A DNA stretch of 64,000 bases from Bacillota bacterium (GTDB lineage: Bacteria; Bacillota; Clostridia; Acetivibrionales; DTU013). Shown here one piece after another: positions 52,995-61,286 of the stretch. The number at the start of each line of letters is the position of its first letter. The first letter of the stretch is position 1. The stretch spans positions 1 through 64,000 of the forward strand of contig JAEYRB010000003.1 in assembly GCA_023409735.1 (NCBI GenBank), given 5' to 3'. The notes under the pieces are model-generated. The model made no database searches, was not told the DNA's origin, and worked only from the letters and a program-made list of their open reading frames with translations. The translations under genes and the position numbers were made by a program.

Positions 52995-54380
52995 ATGTTT
53001 GGTGATAGAAAAATTGCATTGGGATATGCGCCTACAAGAAGAGACAGTTTCCCGGATCCCAAGGACGCATTGATTGTAAAAAATCGTATCAGGAACAGGA
53101 TGAATGAAATAGTCGGGAAGCTGAAAAATGTTGAGCTGGTGGATATTGACTGGCTCAATGAAGAGGGCTTACTCGTTGAAAATGAAGACGTGGCAAAAGT
53201 TGAAGCATATTTTAAGAAGGCTGGAGTAGATGCCATTTTTATGCCTCATTGTAATTTTGGCCAGGAGGAAGTAGTCGGAAAACTGGGAAAAGCTATGAAC
53301 AAGCCTTTTCTTCTTTGGGGCCCAAGAGATGATACACCTCCCGAAGGATTTGCACTGAGGCAGACTGATACACAGTGTGGCCTTTTTGGCAGCAGTAGGG
53401 CTTTAATCAGATATGGTGTTCCATTTACATACATAGAGAATTGTTGGCTCAATGATAGTGTGCTTGAAAAGGAGTTTGAGGACTTTATCAGGGTGTCCTC
53501 AGTGGCAAAAGCATTCAGAAAGATGCGGATTGGGCAAATAAGTGTCAGGCCAAAGCAGTTCTTAAGTGTAAAAATAAATGAAAGTGAGCTCCTCGAAAAG
53601 TTCGGTATTGAAGTTGTACCGATAGTAGGAACAGAAATTCTATCTCTGGTCAAAGATATACTTGAGAAAGATAAAGACAGTGTAAAAGAGATTGTTGATG
53701 ATATTAAAGGTAAAGTCAATTGTAGTGCCATGCAGGATGAGCAGCTGGACAAAATAGCTGCACTGGAGCTCGCATTTATGGAAGCAGCAAGAAAATATGG
53801 CTGTAGTGCATTAGCCAGCGAATGCTGGACGCTATTTGCCAGTACACTTGGAATCAAAACATGCTTTGCATTTGGTGATGCAACTGATAGAGGATTACCG
53901 ATATCTTGTGAAACAGATGTACATGGAGCTATTACATCTGTGCTTCTGACTGCTGCAGCCAGATGGGAGACCCCTAACTTTCTTGCAGATGTAACGATTA
54001 GACATCCTTACAATGATAATGCCGAACTTTTGTGGCATTGCGGGCCATTCCCTAAATCTTTGGCGAAGGAAGGAAGTAATCCTGCTCTTGTGGACTGCCA
54101 AGGACAGTGGGAGCTGAAGGGCGGAGATGTTACATTAGCCAGGTTTGATGCTGACAGAGGCAAATACAAGCTTTTTGCAGATCAAGCAAGAGGAGTAGAA
54201 GGCCCTAGTACAAATGGCAACTATTTGTGGATAGAGACAAACAATTGGGTTAAGTGGGAAAAGAAATTGATCTATGGACCATATATCCACCATGTATCTG
54301 CCATTCACGGTAAGTATGCAAATATATTACATGATGCGTGTAGATATATGAATGGGGTAGAACCGGATTCTGTTGAGTGA
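52995..54380 (+). CDS. L-fucose/L-arabinose isomerase family protein
   Basis: A 461-residue protein of the FucI/AraA-like fold. Acidic and His ligands appear in ASECWTLF, ISCETDVHGAIT and YIHHVSAIHG, which fit the Mn-site pattern of this family. The N-terminal domain (about 1-170) has GYAPTRRDSFPDP and FMPHCNFGQEE. It is shorter than the 590-residue L-fucose isomerase, so the true substrate may be another sugar. It is the last gene of the locus; AGGGGGTT precedes the ATG. Confidence 0.78.
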   Translation: MFGDRKIALGYAPTRRDSFPDPKDALIVKNRIRNRMNEIVGKLKNVELVDIDWLNEEGLLVENEDVAKVEAYFKKAGVDAIFMPHCNFGQEEVVGKLGKAMNKPFLLWGPRDDTPPEGFALRQTDTQCGLFGSSRALIRYGVPFTYIENCWLNDSVLEKEFEDFIRVSSVAKAFRKMRIGQISVRPKQFLSVKINESELLEKFGIEVVPIVGTEILSLVKDILEKDKDSVKEIVDDIKGKVNCSAMQDEQLDKIAALELAFMEAARKYGCSALASECWTLFASTLGIKTCFAFGDATDRGLPISCETDVHGAITSVLLTAAARWETPNFLADVTIRHPYNDNAELLWHCGPFPKSLAKEGSNPALVDCQGQWELKGGDVTLARFDADRGKYKLFADQARGVEGPSTNGNYLWIETNNWVKWEKKLIYGPYIHHVSAIHGKYANILHDACRYMNGVEPDSVE

Positions 54381-54467
54381 TTTTGACGCACTGACTTTAT
54401 TGTAATGTATATACATATAAGGCAATTGAGATGTAACCTTAAAACAATTTAGCTAAACAATATATTG

Positions 54468-54557
54468 TGACTTGCTACAGGTTCATCTGGAATATATCGT
54501 ACAGCAGAATAATGATGACTTGCTGCATACTTATCCACAATATATCATGTAGCGGAA
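54468..54557 (+). repeat. Two 42-base degenerate direct repeats after the isomerase
   Basis: 54468-54509 and 54516-54557 align without gaps with 30 of 42 identities (TGACTTGCT start, AATATATC centre, GAA end). A hairpin TCGCAA..TTGCGA follows at 54574-54606. The 482-base gap holds no gene. Confidence 0.55.
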
Positions 54558-54669
54558 CTTCAAAAAAGGCTCATCGCAAATGCTCCATAATATACAGGAG
54601 TTGCGAAATTGAATGTGCGCTGCTTAAAGAATATTAAATAGTATGATGTAAAAAAATATTTAGAATATG

Positions 54670-54708
54670 AAAAACCTTTATAGCTGACTTAAACTATAGA
54701 GGTTTTTT
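54670..54708 (+). terminator. Terminator of the sugar locus
   Basis: AACCTTTATAG/CTATAGAGGTT stem with a 10-base loop and T6. Confidence 0.8.
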
Positions 54709-54862
54709 GTACTCAATACTTGCTTGTATAAAACACATGCAGCATGTTTTTTGCCAATTCTAAGGCTTGTGGTATACTATTTTTGATAACATAAAATATT
54801 GTTGACATACTAAGGAGATCATGGATTATCATGTGGAAGAATAGCAAGTAGAAAGGGCAACT

Positions 54863-55276
54863 ATGAATTTCAGAATTACTGATAAGATTATAAAACAGGA
54901 TGAAACAGAGATTTTTCAGGGCTTGCTTGAATATAATCTTGCTCGAATCGAAGATAAGAATCCCCGAGATCTAGGAATTTTTTTAGAAAATGAATCAGGT
55001 CAAAAGGTAGCTGGGCTAATTGGCCATACACATGGTAATTGGCTAACTGTAAAATATCTATGGGTTGATAAGTTGATGAGAGGCAAGTGCATAGGAAGTA
55101 AGCTTTTAGCTCAGGCAGAAAGCACAGCTAAAGAACGAGGATGTAAATTTGTATTTTTAGATACCTTCAGTTTTCAGGCGCCTGATTTCTATAAGAAATA
55201 TGGGTACAAAGATGTCTTTACTTTAGAGCAATATCCGGTCACCGGGAAAAGATACTATTTTGTAAAATGTCTCTGA
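54863..55276 (+). CDS. GNAT family N-acetyltransferase
   Basis: A 137-residue acetyl-CoA-dependent transferase. The core is YLWVDKLMRGKCIGSKLLAQ with the acetyl-CoA pyrophosphate loop (RGKCIGSKLL) and FLDTFSFQAPDFYKKYGYKD at the end, the usual motif B of this family. GRAVITY ligand specificity cannot be read. An AGAAAGGGC site precedes the ATG. It stands alone between the sugar locus and an AraC gene. Confidence 0.88.
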   Translation: MNFRITDKIIKQDETEIFQGLLEYNLARIEDKNPRDLGIFLENESGQKVAGLIGHTHGNWLTVKYLWVDKLMRGKCIGSKLLAQAESTAKERGCKFVFLDTFSFQAPDFYKKYGYKDVFTLEQYPVTGKRYYFVKCL

Positions 55277-55468
55277 ATACATTTGAATAATAATTATGAT
55301 AAGCATACTACTTAAATACAATTAGTCGCTCCTTCATCCATTTCAGCTTCAGTGTCCGTCTATTCGTGTCTGTCTGGTTGGAGCAGAAGCAAAATGGTTT
55401 TAAGGCTCGACTGTAAATAATGAAATATGTATTAAGTGTGGTAAATGTGTCCGCTTAGCTCTTCTTGA

Positions 55469-56236
55469 TTACCGTTCCATTGATTTACGGAAGGCACGAG
55501 GCGAATATCCGGTAATTTTATGGAACTGCCTTATAAAGTGCTCAACATTGTTATATCCACAAAGAGCAGATATTTCTTCAATCGTGTGCGGACTATGTAT
55601 AAGCTGGTCCTCTGCAAAACGAATTCGGCAGTTTATCACATCATTCATACAGGAGACACCAAAGGTTGCTTTATACAGTGCTTGAAGGTAGCCGGGGCTC
55701 AAATGCAGGCTATCTGCCATGGCAGGAACGCTCCAACTATATCCCGGGTTGTTATGAATATTTCTGCGTAGTTCCAATAGTGTGCTAAACTGACAGATGC
55801 CCTTTGTATAAGTAGAAGCTTCGTGAAGCTTGTTAAACAAAACCTTGAACAAATAATCAATCGATAGCTCTCTATTTGTGTTATTTAAAGTATTCTCAGC
55901 TACAAGCAGCTGAAACAATTTATGGCAATATTCAGGATCAGGTAAAGAAAATGGAATACCAAGGGGTACTGCAGCATCGATAAGGTATGAATCGGCTGAA
56001 TCAAAACGCACCCAATCGTTGGCATACTTGTCTGCGCAGGCTCGGTACAATATTTTATGATGTGGAGGGTAGAGGACTGCGCTGTTGGCCGGATATTCTA
56101 TCATTTCTCCATTTACCCAAAATTCTGCAGGAGTCTGGGTAAGGACCAGCAGCCAGCAATCATGCCCACCGGGCATATCAAACACAAAACTATCCGGATG
56201 GGTGGCATCGTACTCGACAAAGTAAATATGAGCCAT
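55469..56236 (-). CDS. AraC family transcriptional regulator
   Basis: A 255-residue regulator. The N-terminal 130 residues form an AraC-type cupin-like binding domain (MPGGHDCWLLVLTQTPAEFW, YPPHHKILYRA). The C-terminal domain has both HTH motifs: WSVPAMADSLHLSPGYLQAL and IEEISALCGYNNVEHFIRQF ending SPRAFRKS. It is divergent from the GH43 gene (226 bases between), so it most likely activates it in response to an arabinoxylan-derived sugar. Confidence 0.9.
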   Translation of the reverse strand: MAHIYFVEYDATHPDSFVFDMPGGHDCWLLVLTQTPAEFWVNGEMIEYPANSAVLYPPHHKILYRACADKYANDWVRFDSADSYLIDAAVPLGIPFSLPDPEYCHKLFQLLVAENTLNNTNRELSIDYLFKVLFNKLHEASTYTKGICQFSTLLELRRNIHNNPGYSWSVPAMADSLHLSPGYLQALYKATFGVSCMNDVINCRIRFAEDQLIHSPHTIEEISALCGYNNVEHFIRQFHKITGYSPRAFRKSMER

Positions 56237-56461
56237 TTATTTCTCCAATCTTAGAATAAATCAATTATATCTTAGTATATATCATTGTTTTATCTGGTTC
56301 AATATTTTACAATTTTATTGATATAACTGTGTAGATGGCTCACATCATTATCATGAGCGCAGCTTGAATATTAATTTTGGTATTTGAAATAATCAATTAA
56401 AGTTGTGGATATAACATTTTGTCTAATTAAAATATAAATAAAATTAAGGAGAGTGTAGACA

Positions 56462-57883
56462 ATGATGGCAAAAAAGCAAGGCTTCAATCCATATCTTCCG
56501 TCGTGGGAGTATATTCCTGACGCCGAACCGTATGTTTTTAATGGCAGAGTCTATGCATACGGCTCTCATGACCGGTTTAACGGGTATGTATACTGCCTGA
56601 ACGACTATGTGTGCTGGTCGGCACCTGTAGAGGACCTATCTGATTGGCGGTATGAGGGTGTGATCTATAAAAAGACTGATGATCCTCTAAATCCGGACGG
56701 CGAGATGGCCCTTTATGCGCCTGATGTTACGGTAGGTCCTGATGGACGTTATTATCTGTACTATGTCCTCGATAAGGTTTCAATTGTTTCTGTAGCTGTT
56801 TGTGATACACCGGCAGGTAAGTATGAATTTTATGGATATGTTCATTATTCCGATGGAACACGCCTGGGTGAGAGAGCAGGGGATCAGCCTCAGTTCGATC
56901 CTGGTGTTCTGACAGAAGGAGAGAAGACCTATCTGTATACCGGTTTTTGCCCAAGAGGAGATAAGTCAAGGAATGGCCCAATGGCTACTGTGCTTGGACC
57001 GGACATGCTTACGATTGTGGAGGATCCTGTATTTATTGCACCAAGTGAGCCATACAGTAAAGGCAGCGGGTATGAAGGACATGAATTCTTTGAAGCTCCT
57101 TCCATCAGGAAAAATGGTGATACTTATTATTTTGTATATTCTTCGGTTGTTTTTCATGAATTGTGTTATGCCACCAGCAAATACCCGACAAAGGGTTTTG
57201 TTTACGGTGGGGTGATAGTGAGCAACAGTGATCTTCATATTGATACTTACAAGCCGGCGGAAAAGCCCATGTTTTATGGCGCCAATAACCATGGAAGCAT
57301 CATTGAGATCAATGGCAAATGGTACATTTTCTATCACAGGCACACTAACGGAACAAATTTCAGCCGGCAAGGCTGTATTGAACCCATTACCATCCTGGAG
57401 GATGGCTCGATCCCTCAAGCGGAGATGACCTCCTGCGGCCCTAATGGCGTACCTCTTGAAGGACGTGGGGAATATCCTGCATATCTGGCCTGCAATCTGT
57501 TCTATAAGGAAGAATCACTTTATACAGATTGGACCGGCGCGTGGATGGATCACCAATTCCCGAAGATCACCCAGGATGGAAGAGATGGGGACGAGGAAAT
57601 TGGCTATATCGCAAATATGAAGGAATCTGCTACAGCCGGATTTAAATACTTCGACTGCAGAGGAGTAAAGAGGGTTAAGATCAAGACCCGCGGATATTGC
57701 TCCGGTGATTTTGAAATAAAAACCTCATGGAATGGGGCACCGCTTGGAAAGATAAAAGTAGGCTTTTCAAACATCTGGAAGGAGTATTCCGCAGATATAG
57801 CTATTCCGGATGGGGTACATGCATTATACTTCACATATACAGGTTCGGGCAGTACAAGCCTGGCATCCTTTACATTAGAATAA
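56462..57883 (+). CDS. Glycoside hydrolase family 43 enzyme with C-terminal binding module
   Basis: A 473-residue cytoplasmic (no signal peptide) five-bladed beta-propeller arabinofuranosidase/xylosidase-type enzyme. The start ...FNPYLPSWEYIPDAEPYVFNG holds the catalytic Asp, YAPDVTVGPDGRYYLYYV holds the second Asp region, and GYEGHEFFEAPSIRKNGD carries the Glu acid. The last 130 residues (TAGFKYFDCRGVKRVKIKTR) form a beta-sandwich, CBM6-like module. Substrate is probably an arabino- or xylo-oligosaccharide. AAGGAGAGTG precedes the start (two consecutive ATG codons). Divergent AraC gene probably controls it. Confidence 0.92.
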   Translation: MMAKKQGFNPYLPSWEYIPDAEPYVFNGRVYAYGSHDRFNGYVYCLNDYVCWSAPVEDLSDWRYEGVIYKKTDDPLNPDGEMALYAPDVTVGPDGRYYLYYVLDKVSIVSVAVCDTPAGKYEFYGYVHYSDGTRLGERAGDQPQFDPGVLTEGEKTYLYTGFCPRGDKSRNGPMATVLGPDMLTIVEDPVFIAPSEPYSKGSGYEGHEFFEAPSIRKNGDTYYFVYSSVVFHELCYATSKYPTKGFVYGGVIVSNSDLHIDTYKPAEKPMFYGANNHGSIIEINGKWYIFYHRHTNGTNFSRQGCIEPITILEDGSIPQAEMTSCGPNGVPLEGRGEYPAYLACNLFYKEESLYTDWTGAWMDHQFPKITQDGRDGDEEIGYIANMKESATAGFKYFDCRGVKRVKIKTRGYCSGDFEIKTSWNGAPLGKIKVGFSNIWKEYSADIAIPDGVHALYFTYTGSGSTSLASFTLE

Positions 57884-57899
57884 GCAGGTGATTAAGGTG

Positions 57900-57942
57900 A
57901 TGGTTCATTTGCCTACCATTATTGGTTAAGCAGATGAACCAT
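57900..57942. other. Hairpin between convergent GH43 and lipoprotein genes
   Basis: ATGGTTCATTTGC and GCAGATGAACCAT pair around about 17 bases. No long T-tract on either side; a weak bidirectional terminator is possible. Confidence 0.5.
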
Positions 57943-57955
57943 TGCAACCCGCTTC

Positions 57956-58723
57956 TTATGATACAGCTTCTCTCTTATCCAGACCGATAAATTTACCATC
58001 CTTCCATTTGTAAATAGTCTCATAGGTTTTACTCTGACTGTTATCGTAATATCTTACTTTGAAGGATGTGTTATCACATTTGTAAAGCTTGGTGGAGTAA
58101 CGGTCAGTCGAATCACTGATAAACAACTCAGGAATATCCTTGATCTCAAGCGGTTCAATCGTCCCATCAGCCTTTATCGTAAACAGCTTATATAGCCTGC
58201 CGTTGCTTGAAGCGTATTGCCCCAGGGTAAAATCAATGTTTCCATCATTATTGTAATCATCAAAAGCTAGGTCAAAACTTTCTGTAAAGGTCAATTCCTC
58301 TGTATAATATTTGCTGAGCTCAGCTTGTGCAAGGGATTCACCATATTCATCGCATAGGTCCAGGATAAAGCGGCCCTTCCATATAGTACCCATAATAGCT
58401 CCCGGAGTCCAGTCTTCACAATATGTCCCACTGATCATTTTTAGCCTCAGATATGCACTGGTTCCTTTATATTCAATAAGATTATCAGATATAGTCATTG
58501 GTGTTTTCACCTGTATATTTACTGCCTGATCACTTTGATCAGCTGAGGCCTTATCCAACACGCCAACTGTGTTTAAGCCTTTGACGCTTCCAGTATCAAT
58601 AGTCATTTCGTTACTCGCTTTTGCTGAAGCTGGAACAGCTTTCTCATTTATGCCGGTTTGCCCTACGCAGGCAGTAAGCAGCAAAAGAATTGTTAACAAC
58701 AGCAGATAGGATATTTTTCGCAT
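57956..58723 (-). CDS. Lipoprotein with a repeat-type C-terminal domain
   Basis: A 255-residue lipoprotein. The signal sequence LLLLTILLLLTACVGQTG ends at a lipobox (LTAC, Cys at about 18). The C-terminal half has FDDYNNDGNIDFTLGQYAS, a Ca-loop-like DxNxDGxxD motif as in VCBS/FG-GAP repeats, then GRLYKLFTIKADGTIEPL. The function is unknown. ATG at 58723 follows GGAGGTATAAT; a longer open frame to 58846 would put extra bases before the signal. It lies downstream of nothing on its strand that is nearby, so it is single. Confidence 0.75.
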   Translation of the reverse strand: MRKISYLLLLTILLLLTACVGQTGINEKAVPASAKASNEMTIDTGSVKGLNTVGVLDKASADQSDQAVNIQVKTPMTISDNLIEYKGTSAYLRLKMISGTYCEDWTPGAIMGTIWKGRFILDLCDEYGESLAQAELSKYYTEELTFTESFDLAFDDYNNDGNIDFTLGQYASSNGRLYKLFTIKADGTIEPLEIKDIPELFISDSTDRYSTKLYKCDNTSFKVRYYDNSQSKTYETIYKWKDGKFIGLDKREAVS

Positions 58724-58849
58724 ATTATACCTCCAACAGAATGTTATCAAACCTAATAATACCAATATTTGACGCATAACAACATAAAATGTTCCGTGAA
58801 CTTGAATAGAACTAATTTGTTCATTTAATGCATTAATGCTGCTCATAAT

Positions 58850-58910
58850 AAAAGTCTCGGAGGCATCGAACCGTCCTTTAAATTTGCTGTATACCTTCGG
58901 TCAGCGCCAT
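58850..58910 (-). repeat. Third copy of the dispersed ~62-bp repeat
   Basis: On the minus strand: ATGGCGCTGACCGAAGGTAT, ACAGCAA and TTCGATGCCTCCGAGACTTTT align with the tandem pair at 21251-21377. It starts seven bases past the T-tract of the hflC terminator. Confidence 0.8.
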
Positions 58911-58916
58911 TAATAT

Positions 58917-58957
58917 AAAAACTGAAGTTCATGGATTGTTATCCATGAACTTCAGTT
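58917..58957 (-). terminator. Terminator of the hflK-hflC operon
   Basis: Perfect 17-bp stem AACTGAAGTTCATGGAT with its complement and loop TGTT (AACA on the minus strand), then T-rich sequence on the minus strand. Confidence 0.85.
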
Positions 58958-59042
58958 GAGATGTGAGACAATTCCAAACAGATATTAAATTATGACAAAA
59001 TTTACCCGTATTAATCCTTATTGGTGTCTTATTCATCCATTA

Positions 59043-59930
59043 CTAATCCTTATTACCTGCTATGAGCTTTGCCAAAAGCGAATCACTGCCTAGTATTACA
59101 CTCTTGTTATCGCCCTTTAGCGAGGATTCCAATGCGTCAAGCGAAAGCATGTATTCAAAGAACTCACGCTTATCGTCAGTATTGTATGCCTGGGCAAGCA
59201 TCCTCATATATTCCTGTTCTCCTTCGGCCTCTATTTGTGCAGCTTTTGCCTTTGCATTAGAAACAATGATATTTACCTGCTTGTCAACATTGTTGCGTAT
59301 GATAGATGCCTCATACTCGCCGTCGGCCGCATATTTCTCAGCTATCTGATTCCTTTCGGAGATCATTCTGCTGTACACAGCCTGCTCATTTGCTTCCGGG
59401 AGATCAAACCTCTTTATTTTTACGTCAACTACCTCTATACCGTAATTCTTAGCAATTTCACCGACATTACTGGTAATACTTTCGTAAATGTCATTACGTT
59501 CTGATGCATCTTCTTCATTGATAATATCATGCTGAGCGAGCGTACCCATTATATTTTTAAATGCATTATATGTAAATGCATCCAAGCGTTCTTCTGCTAT
59601 GTTAACAGTTCCAAGTGTCTGGAAAAACTTCAACGGCTCCGCAATGCGCCACAGTACATAGCTGTCAACGGTCATGTTCTGCTTGTCTGCAGTTAAGACC
59701 TCGGACGGTGATATATCATAGAACTGTATTGCTTTCGGGAAGGTCCTGATGTTGTCAAGAAACGGAGTCTTGAGGTATAACCCGGGTGAATCGGTTGTTT
59801 TTATGATTTTGGAAAACCTGACAGTGCAGGCATATTCATTTTCCTGAACAATATATATACTCGATGCACCTAATATGATGACTACCAATATGATAATTCC
59901 AGCTAGTATCGCCGATATCTTTTTTTTCAT
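59043..59930 (-). CDS. hflC: HflC, membrane protease modulator
   Basis: A 295-residue SPFH/band-7 protein from ATG at 59930, preceded by GGGGGGAATAAT; the frame is open to 59993 but that would overlap hflK by 62 bases. An N-terminal membrane helix (ISAILAGIIILVVIILGASSIY) is followed by the band-7 domain (NEYACTVRFSKIIKTTDSPG, then SYVLWRIAEPLKFFQTLG) and a coiled-coil tail with YMRMLAQAYN. It forms the HflKC complex that restrains the FtsH protease. One base follows hflK. Confidence 0.93.
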   Translation of the reverse strand: MKKKISAILAGIIILVVIILGASSIYIVQENEYACTVRFSKIIKTTDSPGLYLKTPFLDNIRTFPKAIQFYDISPSEVLTADKQNMTVDSYVLWRIAEPLKFFQTLGTVNIAEERLDAFTYNAFKNIMGTLAQHDIINEEDASERNDIYESITSNVGEIAKNYGIEVVDVKIKRFDLPEANEQAVYSRMISERNQIAEKYAADGEYEASIIRNNVDKQVNIIVSNAKAKAAQIEAEGEQEYMRMLAQAYNTDDKREFFEYMLSLDALESSLKGDNKSVILGSDSLLAKLIAGNKD

Positions 59931-59931
59931 A

Positions 59932-60957
59932 TTAATTATTCCCCCCTGCACCAGCTGTTTTATTAGAAGCAGAATTCCCCATAAGGCTCTCAAGTGGCAG
60001 TACCTTGCTTACTCCGTTTTGCTGAGTATCAATGTATACCTTAACATCCGGCAGCATATTGTTGAGTACCTCGTAATACATTCTGGAACGCGTGATCTTA
60101 GGGTTATTGGCATATTCTGAATACATGGCCTCAAACATGGCAATTTGCTCAGCCGCGTCGTTTATCCTGCTCTGTTTCAAATATTCTGCATTCTGCAAAA
60201 GCTTATCAGCCTGTGCCTGCGCTTTGGGAACCTCGGCATTTTCATATGCCTTTGCCTTGTTGATAACTGTCTCAGCTCCCTGCTTTGCAGTCTCAACCTC
60301 CTTAAATGCGGCGGTTACTTCCTCTGTTGGCGGCTCGCTGTCCTGTATCTTAACGTCTGTGAGCATCAGTCCGATATCGTATTCTTTAAGTACTTCAGTT
60401 ATAAGCTCCTTGACCTTCTGTTGTACAAGCTCCTTCCCATCAGTCAGAACAGAATCGACACTTGTAGAGCCAACTACATTTCTAACCTGGCTTTGGACAA
60501 GGTTTTTCAATATTACCTCAGGCTGGTAGGAAGAGTACAAGAATTTTTGTGGATCAGAGATCTTATATTCTACAAAGAATTCCACATTAACTATATTGTA
60601 ATCCCCTGTTATCATCTTGCTCTCATTATCGACAACAACATATCCGTCCGTCGCTGAAGCATCAGTACGATAACCCATCTCAATCTTCTGATAAACGTTT
60701 ACGTTAACCTTGTTAACCTTCTGAATTCCAAACGGAATCTTAAAGTGCGCACCTGCATTTGTAATATTTGTTACTCTTCCAAAGGTCGTGACAACCCCTT
60801 GCTGCTTGTCGTCAATGGTATACCAGCAAGTCCCCGCCATTGACAATATTAAAACTATAATAATTGCAGGTACTAAGAATTTTCTGATTTTCTTAGGATC
60901 AAAGCCTCTATTTGGGCTTGCTTTTTGTTCAAATGGATATGTTCCGTCTCCATTCAT
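59932..60957 (-). CDS. hflK: HflK, membrane protease modulator
   Basis: A 341-residue SPFH protein. The N-terminal helix KFLVPAIIIVLILSMAGTCW is followed by the band-7 domain (KQQGVVTTFGRVTNITNAGAH, then NVEFFVEYKISDPQKFLY) and a charged C-terminal coiled coil rich in Ala/Glu/Lys/Gln. It pairs with HflC just downstream and shares the family's order and length. The first 28 residues are a short Gly/Pro-rich cytoplasmic segment. Confidence 0.93.
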   Translation of the reverse strand: MNGDGTYPFEQKASPNRGFDPKKIRKFLVPAIIIVLILSMAGTCWYTIDDKQQGVVTTFGRVTNITNAGAHFKIPFGIQKVNKVNVNVYQKIEMGYRTDASATDGYVVVDNESKMITGDYNIVNVEFFVEYKISDPQKFLYSSYQPEVILKNLVQSQVRNVVGSTSVDSVLTDGKELVQQKVKELITEVLKEYDIGLMLTDVKIQDSEPPTEEVTAAFKEVETAKQGAETVINKAKAYENAEVPKAQAQADKLLQNAEYLKQSRINDAAEQIAMFEAMYSEYANNPKITRSRMYYEVLNNMLPDVKVYIDTQQNGVSKVLPLESLMGNSASNKTAGAGGNN

Positions 60958-61103
60958 GTCCTTCGCCTCCTTACATAAATTAATAGATAACTATCTATAT
61001 GCTACCATACTGGTGGCTTAATTGATAGCTTCGTACATATAATAGCATTACTATATACGGAAGATTTTACATAAGGTTAGCACAGTGTATAAGAAAAAAT
61101 ATG

Positions 61104-61191
61104 AACGGGACGCGAAAATGTCACCTATGAGTAAGAGTAATTTTAACGGAACGCGAAAATGTCACCTATGAGTAAGAGTAATTTTAACGGG
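61104..61191 (+). repeat. 41-bp tandem direct repeat, two copies and a partial third
   Basis: Units at 61104 and 61145 share CGCGAAAATGTCACCTATGA and GTAAGAGTAATTTTAACGG and differ by one base. A third fragment (AACGGGGA) begins at 61186. It occupies the gap between hflK and the unknown gene and shows no reading frame. Confidence 0.85.
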
Positions 61192-61203
61192 GACTTTTTA
61201 ATT

Positions 61204-61265
61204 AGTGCTTTGCACGAAGGGCTACAGCAATAAGGTAAGTGGGGCTAGAAGCCCCTGATATTTTT
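61204..61265 (+). repeat. Fourth, diverged copy of the dispersed ~62-bp repeat
   Basis: GCTTTGCACGAAGGGCTACA, GCAATAAGG and GGGGCTAGAAGCCCC align with the other copies. It begins four bases after the T5 run that ends the 41-bp repeats. Here the 3' part forms a clean GGGGCT/AGCCCC hairpin before T5. Confidence 0.65.
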
Positions 61266-61286
61266 AATAAGCCAACAAATTTATCT

